DNA of 64,000 nt from Limnephilus marmoratus (Eukaryota; Arthropoda; Insecta; Trichoptera; Limnephilidae). Positions 55,845-64,000 of this stretch are shown one piece after another. The stretch covers positions 14,217,721 through 14,281,720 of the forward strand of contig OU862928.1 in assembly GCA_917880885.1 (NCBI GenBank), read 5' to 3'. Position 1 is the stretch's first letter. Every line of letters starts with the position of its first letter. Made by a program: the position numbers and the translations under genes. The notes below the pieces were generated by a model. It saw nothing but the letters and a program-made list of their open reading frames with translations, had not been told where the DNA came from and searched no databases.

Positions 55845-56072
55845 GATCGACTGGATGTAATGGCGATAGTGGTGCAGGACTTGTTTTCCCCTCCGACATA
55901 CACGAACAGAAGACCTGGATACTGCGTGGTGTCTTAAGTATAGGACCCTATGACAGAAACACTGGTCAATGCAGGAACAACACGTATACGGCTTATACGA
56001 GGATATTTACCTTGAGGAATTGGATAAATCGGCAGCTTAACGAACTATTGTCACGAAGGGAGCTTTTCGAAG
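55845..56072 (+). CDS. Serine protease (S1A) exon with catalytic Ser
   Basis: An exon between TCTTCCAG and G|GTAAGT; phase 1 in and phase 1 out. It encodes STGCNGDSGAGLVFPSDIHE, then TWILRGVLSIGPYD and NNTYTAYTRIFTLRNWINRQ, followed by a short basic tail (LNELLSRRELFE). GDSGAG holds the nucleophile Ser, and GV.S.G, C....., and Y.......W(I) are the last motifs of the S1 fold. The residue six before the Ser (chymotrypsin 189) is Thr, not Asp, so trypsin-like Arg/Lys specificity is unlikely. The sequence resembles the NG(T/S)..CNGDSGGG subgroup of insect S1 proteases; physiological role unknown. Confidence 0.9.
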
Positions 56073-56475
56073 GTAAGTCGCTTTTCTCCATAATATTGTC
56101 CACTGTGTTTTTTAACAAAGAAATAAAGAAAAAACTGTCTGCTTGACCACATGGCCGCAGAGTGTTCCAAAATGGCGGCAGAACTTTTCAACGCTAGCGG
56201 CCTACATACTTTTAAATTTCTGCAAATTCCGTTTGCCACCTCTTACCAGACCTGATGGCTCATTAGGAAATACCACCACCAAAAAAGGACAACTTATTAG
56301 TTTAAAAATGTTTACGGAAAACTCGGTTCTCAATGATAAAGGTGCTATCACGCCGTCGCGCGTCGGTTCTCACTGTGTAGCAGAAAATAATGATTTTGAT
56401 AAGAATTAAATAGTCAAACGTTATGTGTATGAGGGACATTACAGAGAATAAGTATGAAATAAAGGTTTCAACCAT
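56073..56475 (+). other. Probable last intron and 3' end of the protease gene
   Basis: The donor GTAAGTCG at 56073 requires another exon. Candidate acceptors are GGCGGCAG|AACTT (about 56181) and TCTTACCAG|ACCTG (about 56252); each gives a short C-terminus and a stop. A polyadenylation signal AATAAA lies at 56458-56463. An open frame to 56409 (SLGNTTTKKGQLISL…FDKN) is in a phase incompatible with either acceptor, so the exact terminal exon is unresolved. Confidence 0.4.
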
Positions 56476-56791
56476 GAAATGAAAATCAAAATACGTTAAA
56501 AGAATATAAAGTTTATTGTATCACAAAGATCTTTCATAAAATGTTGATTTGATGGTTTAACAAATACTATACACAACAAAAAAGTAATCTTATATGAATA
56601 ACTTAATGTTGCACAATTAAGAAACAAATAATTAAAATTGAATGATTTAAATAATCGAAATATCCGCCATATTTGGTTCACCTCGGAAGCCGTGAGTAGC
56701 GTCCTCTACTTGCGCCTGCTTGATTCCAACTCACGGGAGCTGCGAATATCCACTATCCCTTCTTTCTTACAAATATATCTCGGGATATAAG

Positions 56792-56836
<45 letters not shown>

Positions 56837-57600
56837 CTGCTATCATTGCTGCGTCTTCTAATGGTCCACTTTCATTCAATCCTGCGTCCGACCGTCATTC
56901 TGCGTCCAGTATACGGACGCAGGATTGAACACATCTTATTTCAAGTTTTCCCCACTCCTCTACCCTCATACAGTCCAAAAACGAAAATAAGCCAGACGCG
57001 GTATTGGTACCTAAATCAACTGAAATATGCTATTTTAGTTCAGTGCTATGTCACCGAGCGGCGAGCCACGGCGCTGCAGTAGACGAGCGTATATTTTTAG
57101 CAAAATATACGTTTCATTGACTAGCGTATCGCAACTCCTACATTTGGCAACATCGCTTTTTAATAGCGTGTCTTCTGTTCTCTGCGAAAACAAAGCAATG
57201 TTACTTAAATATCGCACATTGCTTACTAAGATTACATTGAAATTCAGCTATATTACCTATTCAAAATTGGCGCCAAATATGATTCCAATAAGGATGGATC
57301 TTTGTCAAACGTGTGTAATTAATATTTCGATTTCACCAAGTCAATGTTGCGACAATATCGTCGTTGTTTACGCATTAAATAATAGTTTTTTTTGATGATA
57401 TTAAATTTGCCATAGCTGTATTTTTTTTAAAGCAATGATTTTACTTCTTACTCGCAAAGTGAATTGAAATTCATTGTTTAACTAATATTCAATCACGGCA
57501 TCCATGCTTATATCTAAAAATAAAGAAGAAATTGCCTAAACTAATTTACGGTGGTATTTTACTTTTAGTTTCGTTTAGTTCTTCTTACTTTTCAATTTCA
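56476..57600. other. Intergenic, with TA microsatellite and hairpin
   Basis: A TA repeat lies at about 56794-56832. It is followed by text (ACATCCTGCTATCATTGCTG) that recurs inverted beside another TA repeat at 62945-62970. A hairpin with arms TTCAATCCTGCGTCCG and CGGACGCAGGATTGAA lies at 56875-56935. No gene supported. Confidence 0.5.
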
Positions 57601-57985
57601 ATTTGAGAGGCAGACATGGGTACCGCCGCCCCGGGAACCATTTATCAACACACCTTTGCCGTAGGTCACCCCAATTGATTAGCTACATTTGGTGACTTAG
57701 AAGGGGTGCCCGAGTTTATGGGGTAAGTTTTGCCCGGGTCTTGGCGTTGGATGCGTCTGCCCACCAGGTGCATGGCAGGCCGGAACGGCAGAGAATGATT
57801 GAGGGAACCATTCTCTCTGACTTCTTCAGCCGTTTTTTCTCGGAACATCGCTTTGCACCGAAGTGGGAGGGATGGACTCATACATCCGTCACTCCTGGAC
57901 ACACTAACCTCCAGATTAACCTACCCAACCTTCATTCGCTTTTATTGCCCAGAGCTTCCTTTCGTTCCTTTCCTAAAAAGACCCT
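57601..57985 (+). mobile_element. GC-rich SINE copy
   Basis: Starts near ATGGGTACCGCCGCCCCGGG and includes GGTCACCCCAATTGATTAGC, GGTGACTTAGAAGGGGTGCC, GCATGGCAGGCCGGAACGGC and ATCCGTCACTCCTGGACACA. It is truncated after CCTAAAAAGACCCTGG before the LINE-like tail. Other copies: 59594-60209 (+), 61598-61886 (-), 61940-62306 (-), 35751-35945 (+). Confidence 0.7.
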
Positions 57986-58170
57986 GGTGGTCTTACTCTT
58001 ACATAAGGCTAAAACCATTTCAAGCAACTTTTCAATTAATTTATTTTGAATGGTGGTCTTACACAAGGGCAATACTGAGAGTATCTTCCACTCTGGAACG
58101 TGCCGCTAGATATATATTATTGTTAAGGAATTAATTATGAAATAACACAAATTCGTAAAATAAAATTTAT

Positions 58171-58242
58171 TTGCCCACGCCGTGATTGATTCCGCTACCT
58201 TGATTGCGAGTCAAGAGCCTTACCCCCAGACCACGCCGTTGT
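58171..58242 (-). mobile_element. tRNA-Ala-like SINE head
   Basis: Minus strand: GGCGTGGTCTGGGGGTAAGG (box A region), anticodon stem CTTGA/TCAAG with loop CTCGCAA (CGC), and a weakened box B (GGAATCAATCAC). The decayed T arm rules out a functional tRNA gene. Confidence 0.5.
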
Positions 58243-58302
58243 CGCTACTTAGGTACTTTACTTATTTACTTTATTAAAATGTTAACATGTATTTTTGGTC
58301 AA

Positions 58303-58885
58303 CTTTTTTTTTCATTAACTCCACACAGGAGGCCCTGAGGAAAATAATTTCCCTCAGGGCCTAAGTCATCTGGGATGCTGTATGGAGGGTCTTTTTGAGG
58401 AAGGAAGGAATGAACATTTGTCTTGAAGAGACCCGGAAGGAGGAAACACAAAGGCCGGCAAATCATTCCATAGCCGAGCTGTTGAACACAAGAACGAGTC
58501 GAAGAAGCGACCCGTTCTTGTGTGACAAATGTCAATCGTATACAAATGTAGGGCACGCGTTTGGCGTGTTTCCCGATTAAGCACCGGTGCCGAAGGGATC
58601 AATTATGGTAATTCTTTGAAGCATTTTCCATTGTAATACCGGTAGAAGAAGGATAGCATTCCCACCCGACGCCTGTGCTCTAAAGATTGCAACCCGTCTG
58701 TTAAGATTGGAGAATCTATCAAACGGACCGCCCGTTTTTGCACAGAGTCGATGGTATTTTTCAGGTATTTTGGAGCTTCAGACCAGAGGTGGCTGCCAAA
58801 TTCAACCGTGGGGTGCACTTGTGATTTGTACAGGGTTAGCAGTTGTATACTATTAAAGTATCTGCGGGCCCTGTACAGTAAAACC
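58303..58885 (-). pseudogene. LINE 3' end, second copy (same family as 7263-7815)
   Basis: The minus strand repeats the C-terminal domain: VHPTVEFGSHLWSEAPKYL, SVQKRAVRLIDSPILTDG, RRRVGMLSFFYRYY, a stop replacing one codon near 58603, RFFDSFLCSTARLWNDLPAF and a small deletion near 58435. The tail carries the same GGCCCTGAGG hairpin and ends near 58303. It is slightly longer at the 5' end (LLTLYKSQ). Confidence 0.8.
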
Positions 58886-59495
58886 CAGTTTTTGAGAGGT
58901 TTTATACCCTTTTAATATTTTTATAAGCTTTTATGCCTTTTTTATGATTAAAAAAAATTATTTGGGTTCCTACATTGAAAAAAATTTTTGAGCTTTTATA
59001 TAATTCCTTTTTTAAATTTTATTTTTATTTTATGTAAGTACATAATTCAATTTTGTAAAGCAAAATAATGCCTCTCTTATTGTGACACGTGAATTCCGTG
59101 AATGTAATGGTTGTTTGTTGAATGTTCAATGACCCATAGAAAGATAAACAATAAAAATGAAATAACTTGATTAAGATAAATAATTATCAGTATTATCACA
59201 GCATGGGCATCAATTGTGGTTCGGAAAGAATTTAGAACGATTTACGAGGCAGTTTGTTTATAATTAAGGAAACGTATGAACACTTGAGATGTAGGTTAAT
59301 AATGGATCAGCTGTCCCAAGGACGCTTATCACATAATAGTCGAACATTTATTTATTGTGGCTTGGACTTTTTTGTTTCAAGTTACGATGAGTCGACGCCG
59401 ATAAAAATGATATGGCGTTTAGGTGTTTTCTTCACATGTATGACCAGCAGAGCAGTACATTCGACCGGCCAATGGCCGAGTTTGTATCGCGTTTG
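58886..59495. other. No gene supported
   Basis: AT-rich; small open frames without motifs. Confidence 0.35.
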
Positions 59496-59593
59496 GATCC
59501 CACTCAGGCGTTGTATGTTCAGTTTATCTGTGGCTAAATCCTCCATCTCGACACAAGCAACATTTTCTGCTTACTGCGGTGGTAATTTGGGAG

Positions 59594-60209
59594 GCGGGTA
59601 TGGGTACCGCCGCCCAGGGAATAATTTAGGGAACGTACCCATACTACGTGACCAACTTTTTGCAATTTTTAACCCCCCCCCCCCCCCCCCGGTGACCAAA
59701 ATCCTAAGCAACCCGCCGCTCATTTGTATGGAGCGTGACATTTTGAAGACCCCCCCCCCCCCCCTAAACGTGTCACGTAGTATGGGTACGTTCCCTTATT
59801 GGATAAACAACACCTCTGCCATAGGTCACCCCAAGTGGTTCGCTACGTTTGGTGACTTGGTAGGAGTGCCCGGGTTCATGGGGTGAGGTTTCTCCGAGTC
59901 TTGGTAGGGGATGTGTTTGCTCACCAGCTGCATGGCAGGCCGGATCGCGAGAGAATGGTTGAGGGAGTTCCTTTAACTTCTCCAGCCGTACTCTCTGGGA
60001 AATTCACGTTACGCCGCAGTGGGAGGCATGGATTCATACGTCCGTCATTCCCCGATTCCTACCCATCCCTAATACCCTTTTCGTTCCCAAAACTTCCACT
60101 CCTTCCTTTCCATAAAAAGACCCTCCATACAACATCTCCAAAGATGACATAGGCCCTGATGGAATTCTTTTTTTCTCAGAGCCTTCCGTATGGAGCTAAT
60201 GTAAAAAAA
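59594..60209 (+). mobile_element. GC-rich SINE, full-length copy with LINE-like tail
   Basis: GCGGGTATGGGTACCGCCGC at the head. Its 3' end (AGACCCTCCATACAACATCT, ATGACATAGGCCCTGATGG, CTCAGAGCCTTCCGTATGGA, GCTAATGTAAAAAAA) is homologous to the 3' end of the LINE at 7720-7812. It contains the MITE at 59629-59795. The body has no tRNA-like promoter that I can see; it may derive from an internally deleted LINE. Confidence 0.7.
59629..59795. mobile_element. Harbinger-like MITE, TTA target-site duplication
   Basis: 167 bases with perfect 24-bp terminal inverted repeats (GGGAACGTACCCATACTACG...), flanked by TTA on both sides (59626-59628, 59796-59798). It has two long poly-C runs inside. The 3-bp TTA duplication is typical of PIF/Harbinger. 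Excision restores the SINE text. Confidence 0.8.
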
Positions 60210-60295
60210 GTAAGATATTTTCAAATATTGTCTGGTTCTTCGTAACCAGGGAATGTTTGTCTTTCTTAAAATTAAAAAAAATATATCCTTACCTA

Positions 60296-60560
60296 TGTTT
60301 TTATTTTTAACTTTATGAGCCCTCAAATTATAACATTTATATATGAATATAAATATTTCGATCAATATATTAAAATCTTGCTACCTTTTTCGATCAACAT
60401 ACCATGTTGATCGAAAAATCCTCAAAGATGTAACGAAAAATCCTCAAACATGTAAAAAATAATTCAATGAATAAAGAAAACTTTTATAAAATATATATTT
60501 AAATGAAGACAATATTAGCGAAACTCATTCGAAAATCTGGAAACAGAAAAATCAGAAAAA
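60296..60560 (+). mobile_element. Decayed copy of the foldback-arm repeat
   Basis: TTTTTAACTTTATGAGCCCTC near 60300 and TGAAGACAATATTAGCGAAA, AATCTGGAAACAGAAAAATC near 60504-60560 match the arm at 54488-54624, with an interruption between them. Confidence 0.55.
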
Positions 60561-61360
60561 GATATTGGCAATATCGAATAATACGAGTAGGTAAAGTATA
60601 TTTGCGGCATGTTCCAGTGCGGAAGATACTCTCAGTATCGCCCTGGTTTAACGTTGCTTGCAATGGCTTTAGCGTGTTTGGTGACCAGATCTGAATAGTC
60701 AGGTACTTTCCCACCTTCCTCTTTCCTACCTCCTTCTCATCCTCACTACCTTCAGCCTCACAGCATACTCCAATTGGAGATGCCATAGTCTCACTGGACC
60801 AGACGGGAGTAGTTGGAGACTCTTGCGCGGTGCTCATGTAAAAAAAAAGTGAAATCACTTTCATATTGCAGGTCACGATTCCTTTAAATTTCTAGATTCT
60901 CCTTGTACCAATTCTCAACATCTCCTTTCGGTCGTAGTTCAATAAAAATACATTTACTGTATATTTTAAATACTGATTTAGCCTTCCAATCTTTCAAACA
61001 TTTTTGGAATTTCGGAAAGTTTCCCATTTCCAAATTTACTCCCTTCTATCCCCTACCGTTACTATGTCTCCTTTGCAATCCCCCCCTCTGCCATCCCTCT
61101 TCCTCCATCCCTTACCCTCACCCACTCCTGTGTGTCCTTTCCCATGCGCCCTCGTTCCACTCTCGCGACCCTCTCCCCTCTTGCGTTCATTTCCACCTTC
61201 CCATCTTCCCTGCATTCCCTTCCGCGAACTCGTTCCTCGTTGATATTCCCAATCCCAAATTTCCCCTTCCCCTCCCTCCATCCCTCCTTGAAGCGAAACT
61301 AAATGAAAAACATACATTTCAAACAACTCGCACTAATTGTAATTTTGTATGCAAATTTCG
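60561..61360. other. Pyrimidine-rich region, no gene supported
   Basis: About 61030-61290 is strongly C/T-rich on the plus strand (runs like CCCCCCTCTGCCATCCCTC). A 125-codon minus-strand frame (60499-60876) is without known motif. Text at 60600-60665 (GATACTCTCAGTATCGCCCT) recurs inverted at 58060-58095. Confidence 0.35.
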
Positions 61361-61556
61361 TAACGCCAGAGCTCACTATTATGTATAGAAAAATTCAAGG
61401 CTGTGCGCATAACAACTCACCAAAGTTTCATCGCTATCGGATGAATGCCAAATGAAATAATTTCATAGCGCTAGAGCTCACTACTACATACAGAAACCAT
61501 CGCGGGCATGCCCACGACAAATCACCAAAGTATCATCGTATTCGTATGAATGCTCT
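61361..61556 (+). repeat. Two ~100-bp tandem units
   Basis: Unit 1 (61361-61451) and unit 2 (61465-61556) share CGCYAGAGCTCACTAYTA, the TCACCAAAGT(T/A)TCATCG core and ATGAATGC, with about 75% identity by eye. Confidence 0.6.
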
Positions 61557-61597
61557 AGGTACAGAAACATTCATTTTTAAATAAAGATTTTTTTACA

Positions 61598-61886
61598 TTA
61601 GCCAGGGGGGCTGGAGGCATTTCCACAGGAGGCCCTGAGGAAGGTGTCCAGGAAGGTGTCCAGGAGTGACGGACTTATGAATCCAATCCTCCCTGCTTTG
61701 CAAGGCGATGTATCGAGAGATTCTGGCTGGAGAGGATAAAAGACCTCCCTCAACCAGTCTCTCTCGATTATACCCACCACGCAGCAGGTGGGCAGACGCA
61801 TCGGTCACCAAAACCTGGACAAACCTCACCCCATGAACCCGGTTACCTCTGCTAAGTCAACAAACGTAGCGAACCACTTGGGGTGA
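61598..61886 (-). mobile_element. GC-rich SINE copy, partial
   Basis: The minus strand contains GGTGAGGTTTGTCCAGGTTT, GTGACGGACTTATGAATCC-type text in complement and a shortened GGCCCTGAGG tail near 61625. Begins at CACCCCAAGTGGTTCGCTAC (about 61885). Confidence 0.6.
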
Positions 61887-61939
61887 CAGCATTTATATGA
61901 TAAGCATTTATAAAATTACAATTTATAGATGGAGAGTTC

Positions 61940-62306
61940 TGGGAAGGAAAAGGATACCAGGGGTGGGTAGGAATCTGGGGGAGTGGGTCCAGAAGTTAGG
62001 GACGTATGAATCCATCCCTCCCACTGCGGTGTAAGGCGATGTTCCGAGAGAGTACGGCTGGAGAATCAACCAACCAATCCCTCAACCATTCTCTCCCGAT
62101 CAGGCCTGTTATGCAGCAGGTGTGTAGACGCATCCGCCGCCAAGAACCAGATAAACCTCACCACATGAGCATAAAATATTATAGGGCACCCCTGCTAAGT
62201 TACCAAACGTAGCGAACCACTTGGGGTGACCTAAGGCAGAGGTGTTAATGGCAAGGTTATCCAAATGGGTTCCCGGGGCAGCGGCACCATACCCGCCTAC
62301 GGTTTC
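61940..62306 (-). mobile_element. GC-rich SINE copy, 3'-truncated
   Basis: Minus strand from GCGGGTATGGTGCCGCTGCC (62303) through GGTCACCCCAAGTGGTTCGC to the GAATGGTTGAGGGATTGG and ATGGATTCATACGTCCCTAA segments; ends before the LINE-like tail. Head-to-head order with the copy at 61598 suggests separate insertions. Confidence 0.6.
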
Positions 62307-62582
62307 TTTTTAAATAATAGGTCGTAAAATATATCTACTGATAATCGTGTAATAAGTAATAATAAAATCCTTATATGGTAATCACTGTTGTGATGCGGAA
62401 TCAAAATGGGGAGAAGAGGATGCATAAGAAGGTCCCAGCAATACAGATCTAGTCACTAAAAATAACTAATCACACTTCAAGCAACGTTTTAAGTCTCAAA
62501 AAAATCCTATACCAATTTAATAAATTTTACGTGCGCATCGCCGCCGGGTTGATAAGAGTCAGCAACGTATGGGCCAGTCATA

Positions 62583-62822
62583 TTGGCACCTTCATATTCT
62601 ATTAATAACTTTACAGTCGTTCAACCAAAAACTGGAATGAATAAGCGGCAACGTCGCAAGACGTCGGTTTGTCATCAATATGAAAATGAATATATAATTG
62701 GACGCTATATTGTGGATCAAATTGAAGAAAATATATGCAGGATGCCTCACTGCATTGAATATGAAAGGAGTTCGGATTGGTGGAACTTTAAAGGGCGTTT
62801 TTTTCGTTTTGTATATTTTTAA
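62583..62822 (+). other. Unrecognised open frame (79 codons)
   Basis: Contains RRKTSVCHQYENEYIIGRYI and ICRMPHCIEYERSSDWWNFK. TTTACAG just upstream (62609-62615) could be a splice acceptor, but no donor fits well. Composition is plausible for coding, but the family is unknown; it could be an exon of a neighbouring gene or chance. Confidence 0.2.
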
Positions 62823-62969
62823 AATCATTATTTTCAAAAATATAAATACCTAGCTACAATCAAACACTGAAAAGATAGTATATACTTTAGTTGGAACTAT
62901 GTAAAATCAAGTCCTTCAGATAGACGCAGTAATGTCGATCCGATGAAAGGACGCAGAAATGATAGCGGG

Positions 62970-63020
62970 ATGTATATATATATATATATATATATATCTT
63001 GTTGTCAAGATATATATATA

Positions 63021-63054
<34 letters not shown>

Positions 63055-63072
63055 TATATATATATCTTGTTG
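62970..63072. repeat. TA/TATC microsatellite, imperfect palindrome
   Basis: Alternating TA runs with CTTGTTG and AGATATATAT interruptions; the tract can fold on itself. The left flank GCAGAAATGATAGCGGGATG is the inverted counterpart of sequence at 56832-56860. Confidence 0.7.
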
Positions 63073-63259
63073 CAATATAAGAAGACGAGATAGGATGATT
63101 TATGTGACGAAATCGGGAAGTACCCTACAACTTCGAGGGACTGTATGTTAACTGAAGACTTAATACGTACCCTGGTAATGCAGCTGTATGTTTTTCAGAA
63201 ATAGATTCATTTGTGATGATTCAAAATGTCCCTGAAGTGCCCTCTTGTTGGAAAAGAAA

Positions 63260-63405
63260 CAGTTATTCATCCTCTTTAGAAAAAGGGTGGCTGGCCCAAC
63301 CTGGCCAATTACCGCGTCATAGTGATCACACCTTACCTTCCAAGGTGATAGAACGTGTGATCAGCGACAAACTGCTTACGTACCTTGAGAAGAACTAAAT
63401 TAGTA
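63260..63405 (+). pseudogene. Short LINE RT N-terminal fragment
   Basis: One frame reads GWPNLANYRVIVITPYLP, another SKVIERVISDKLLTYLEKN. Together they match the ..P..NYRPISLLP..SK..ER.I...L..YLE.N segment at the start of LINE RT, with a frameshift between. Remainder absent. Confidence 0.6.
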
Positions 63406-64000
63406 CCTAACTAACTACCGTCAATACGCTTTCCGGCGGAAACGTCCGTGCGGTGATTTTCCCGCATGTGTGATGGTGCCTTTTGTGGAGGAGGTGCATT
63501 TCCAGGCAAAGTTACGGTGAGACCCAAACGGTTGTTCTGGATATTGACCAGAAGCCTTTGACCAGAGTTGGCACCGAGGCCTTGTCAACAAACTGTCTTC
63601 TTATAGACTTTGCCCGCATTCCATTATTCCTACATTGTGTCTATGTAATATTATGATTATTTAAATTAACGCGTTTAATAACAACACAACAAATAATCTA
63701 ATATACAATACTGCTGCCACGAGTGGAATCACAGTAGTATCCTTGAGAGCTTCAAAGAGGATACTAAGTTTCTACTTATGAAAGTAGAATAATTATTTAA
63801 AAAAAACGAACGCTGAATATGCACATATTGTTGCACAGAGGTGTTCACAAAACATTACGACTTCAGTTTTAACCATTTACATACAGTAATAATATATTAC
63901 ACTCTATTTATTACCAACCGTATTTTATGTAAAGAATAATTTATGAATCACTTGCACTTATCATCTTGTCATAAAGTACTTTCTTGAATTATAACTTCCC
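63406..64000. other. No feature recognised
   Basis: AT-rich towards the right edge; no gene or repeat boundary was supported. Confidence 0.35.

Larger units (their letters stand above)
59496..60281 (+). mobile_element. tRNA-derived SINE interrupted by a GC-rich SINE
   Basis: The left piece (59496-59593; GTTGTATGTTCAGTTTATCT, GGCTAAATCCTCCATC, ACATTTTCTGCTTACTG) and the right piece (60210-60281; ATTTTCAAATATTGTCTGG, CGTAACCAGGGAATGTTTG, then A-rich) together equal the SINE at 48048-48237. The GC-rich SINE sits between them. Confidence 0.7.

Noticed and set aside
56143..56409. Terminal coding exon of the protease in the 88-codon frame
   Set aside because: The reading phase at the only good acceptor (TTACCAG) does not fit the phase 1 donor at 56073.
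58171..58242. A functional tRNA-Ala gene
   Set aside because: The T arm/box B is degraded (GGAATCAATCAC instead of GGTTCGATTCC), so it is called a SINE head.
61036..61326. 96-codon Gly/Arg/Glu-rich frame
   Set aside because: It is the translation of a pyrimidine-rich low-complexity tract.

Overview
This is a window of AT-rich, repeat-dominated animal nuclear DNA, most likely from an insect. The sequence shows GT-AG spliced exons of a secreted-type S1A serine protease, BEL/Pao, Gypsy and DIRS retroelements, several families of 5'-truncated LINEs (some ending in GAT-type repeats), tRNA-derived SINEs and DNA transposons. I cannot fix the order. There is no bacterial operon, CRISPR array or prophage.

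Host gene. Three in-phase exons on the + strand (23250-23429, 51281-51440, 55845-56072) encode the catalytic-Asp segment, the middle and the catalytic-Ser segment of one serine protease. The first of these introns is about 27.9 kb and is almost entirely mobile DNA; the second (4.4 kb) holds two LINE fragments and tRNA-bearing foldback elements. The upstream exon(s) with the catalytic His were not found.

Left part (1-23 kb). A broken gene of an uncharacterised transposon family runs off the left edge. It is followed by LINE pieces (one with a twin-priming inversion), a solo LTR between duplicated LINE fragments, a LINE 3' end, a 1.46 kb element with ~350 bp terminal inverted repeats, and an almost complete but decayed Gypsy element (10825-20312) with 1.1-1.3 kb LTRs. 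A jockey-like LINE follows.

Middle (23-47 kb, inside the protease intron). A minus-strand BEL element is split by several insertions. One is a TAAGG-ended DNA transposon with a perfect 8-bp duplication (42282-44904). One is a solo LTR (45311-46372). The third is a short CACGG-ended DNA element (25918-40618, 8-bp duplication), which was itself entered by a DIRS retrotransposon (26223-40368) carrying a U2-snRNA-like sequence. The DIRS was entered by a coding-poor LTR element (28973-38310), and that by a young Gypsy-type element (30136-34325) with apparently identical LTRs and one intact 970-codon frame that has no reverse transcriptase. The nest is therefore BEL < CACGG element < DIRS < coding-poor LTR element < RT-less Gypsy, and at each level the boundary repeats can be read directly.

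Right part (47-64 kb). SINEs, LINE fragments, foldback elements, a Harbinger-like MITE inside a SINE, TA microsatellites and several copies of a GC-rich SINE whose 3' end matches that of a LINE present in the same window. No further host gene could be supported here.

The most novel-looking items are the widespread but unnamed transposon protein family, now with termini and target-site duplication; the U2-like sequence inside a DIRS leader; and the RT-less LTR element that appears recently mobile.
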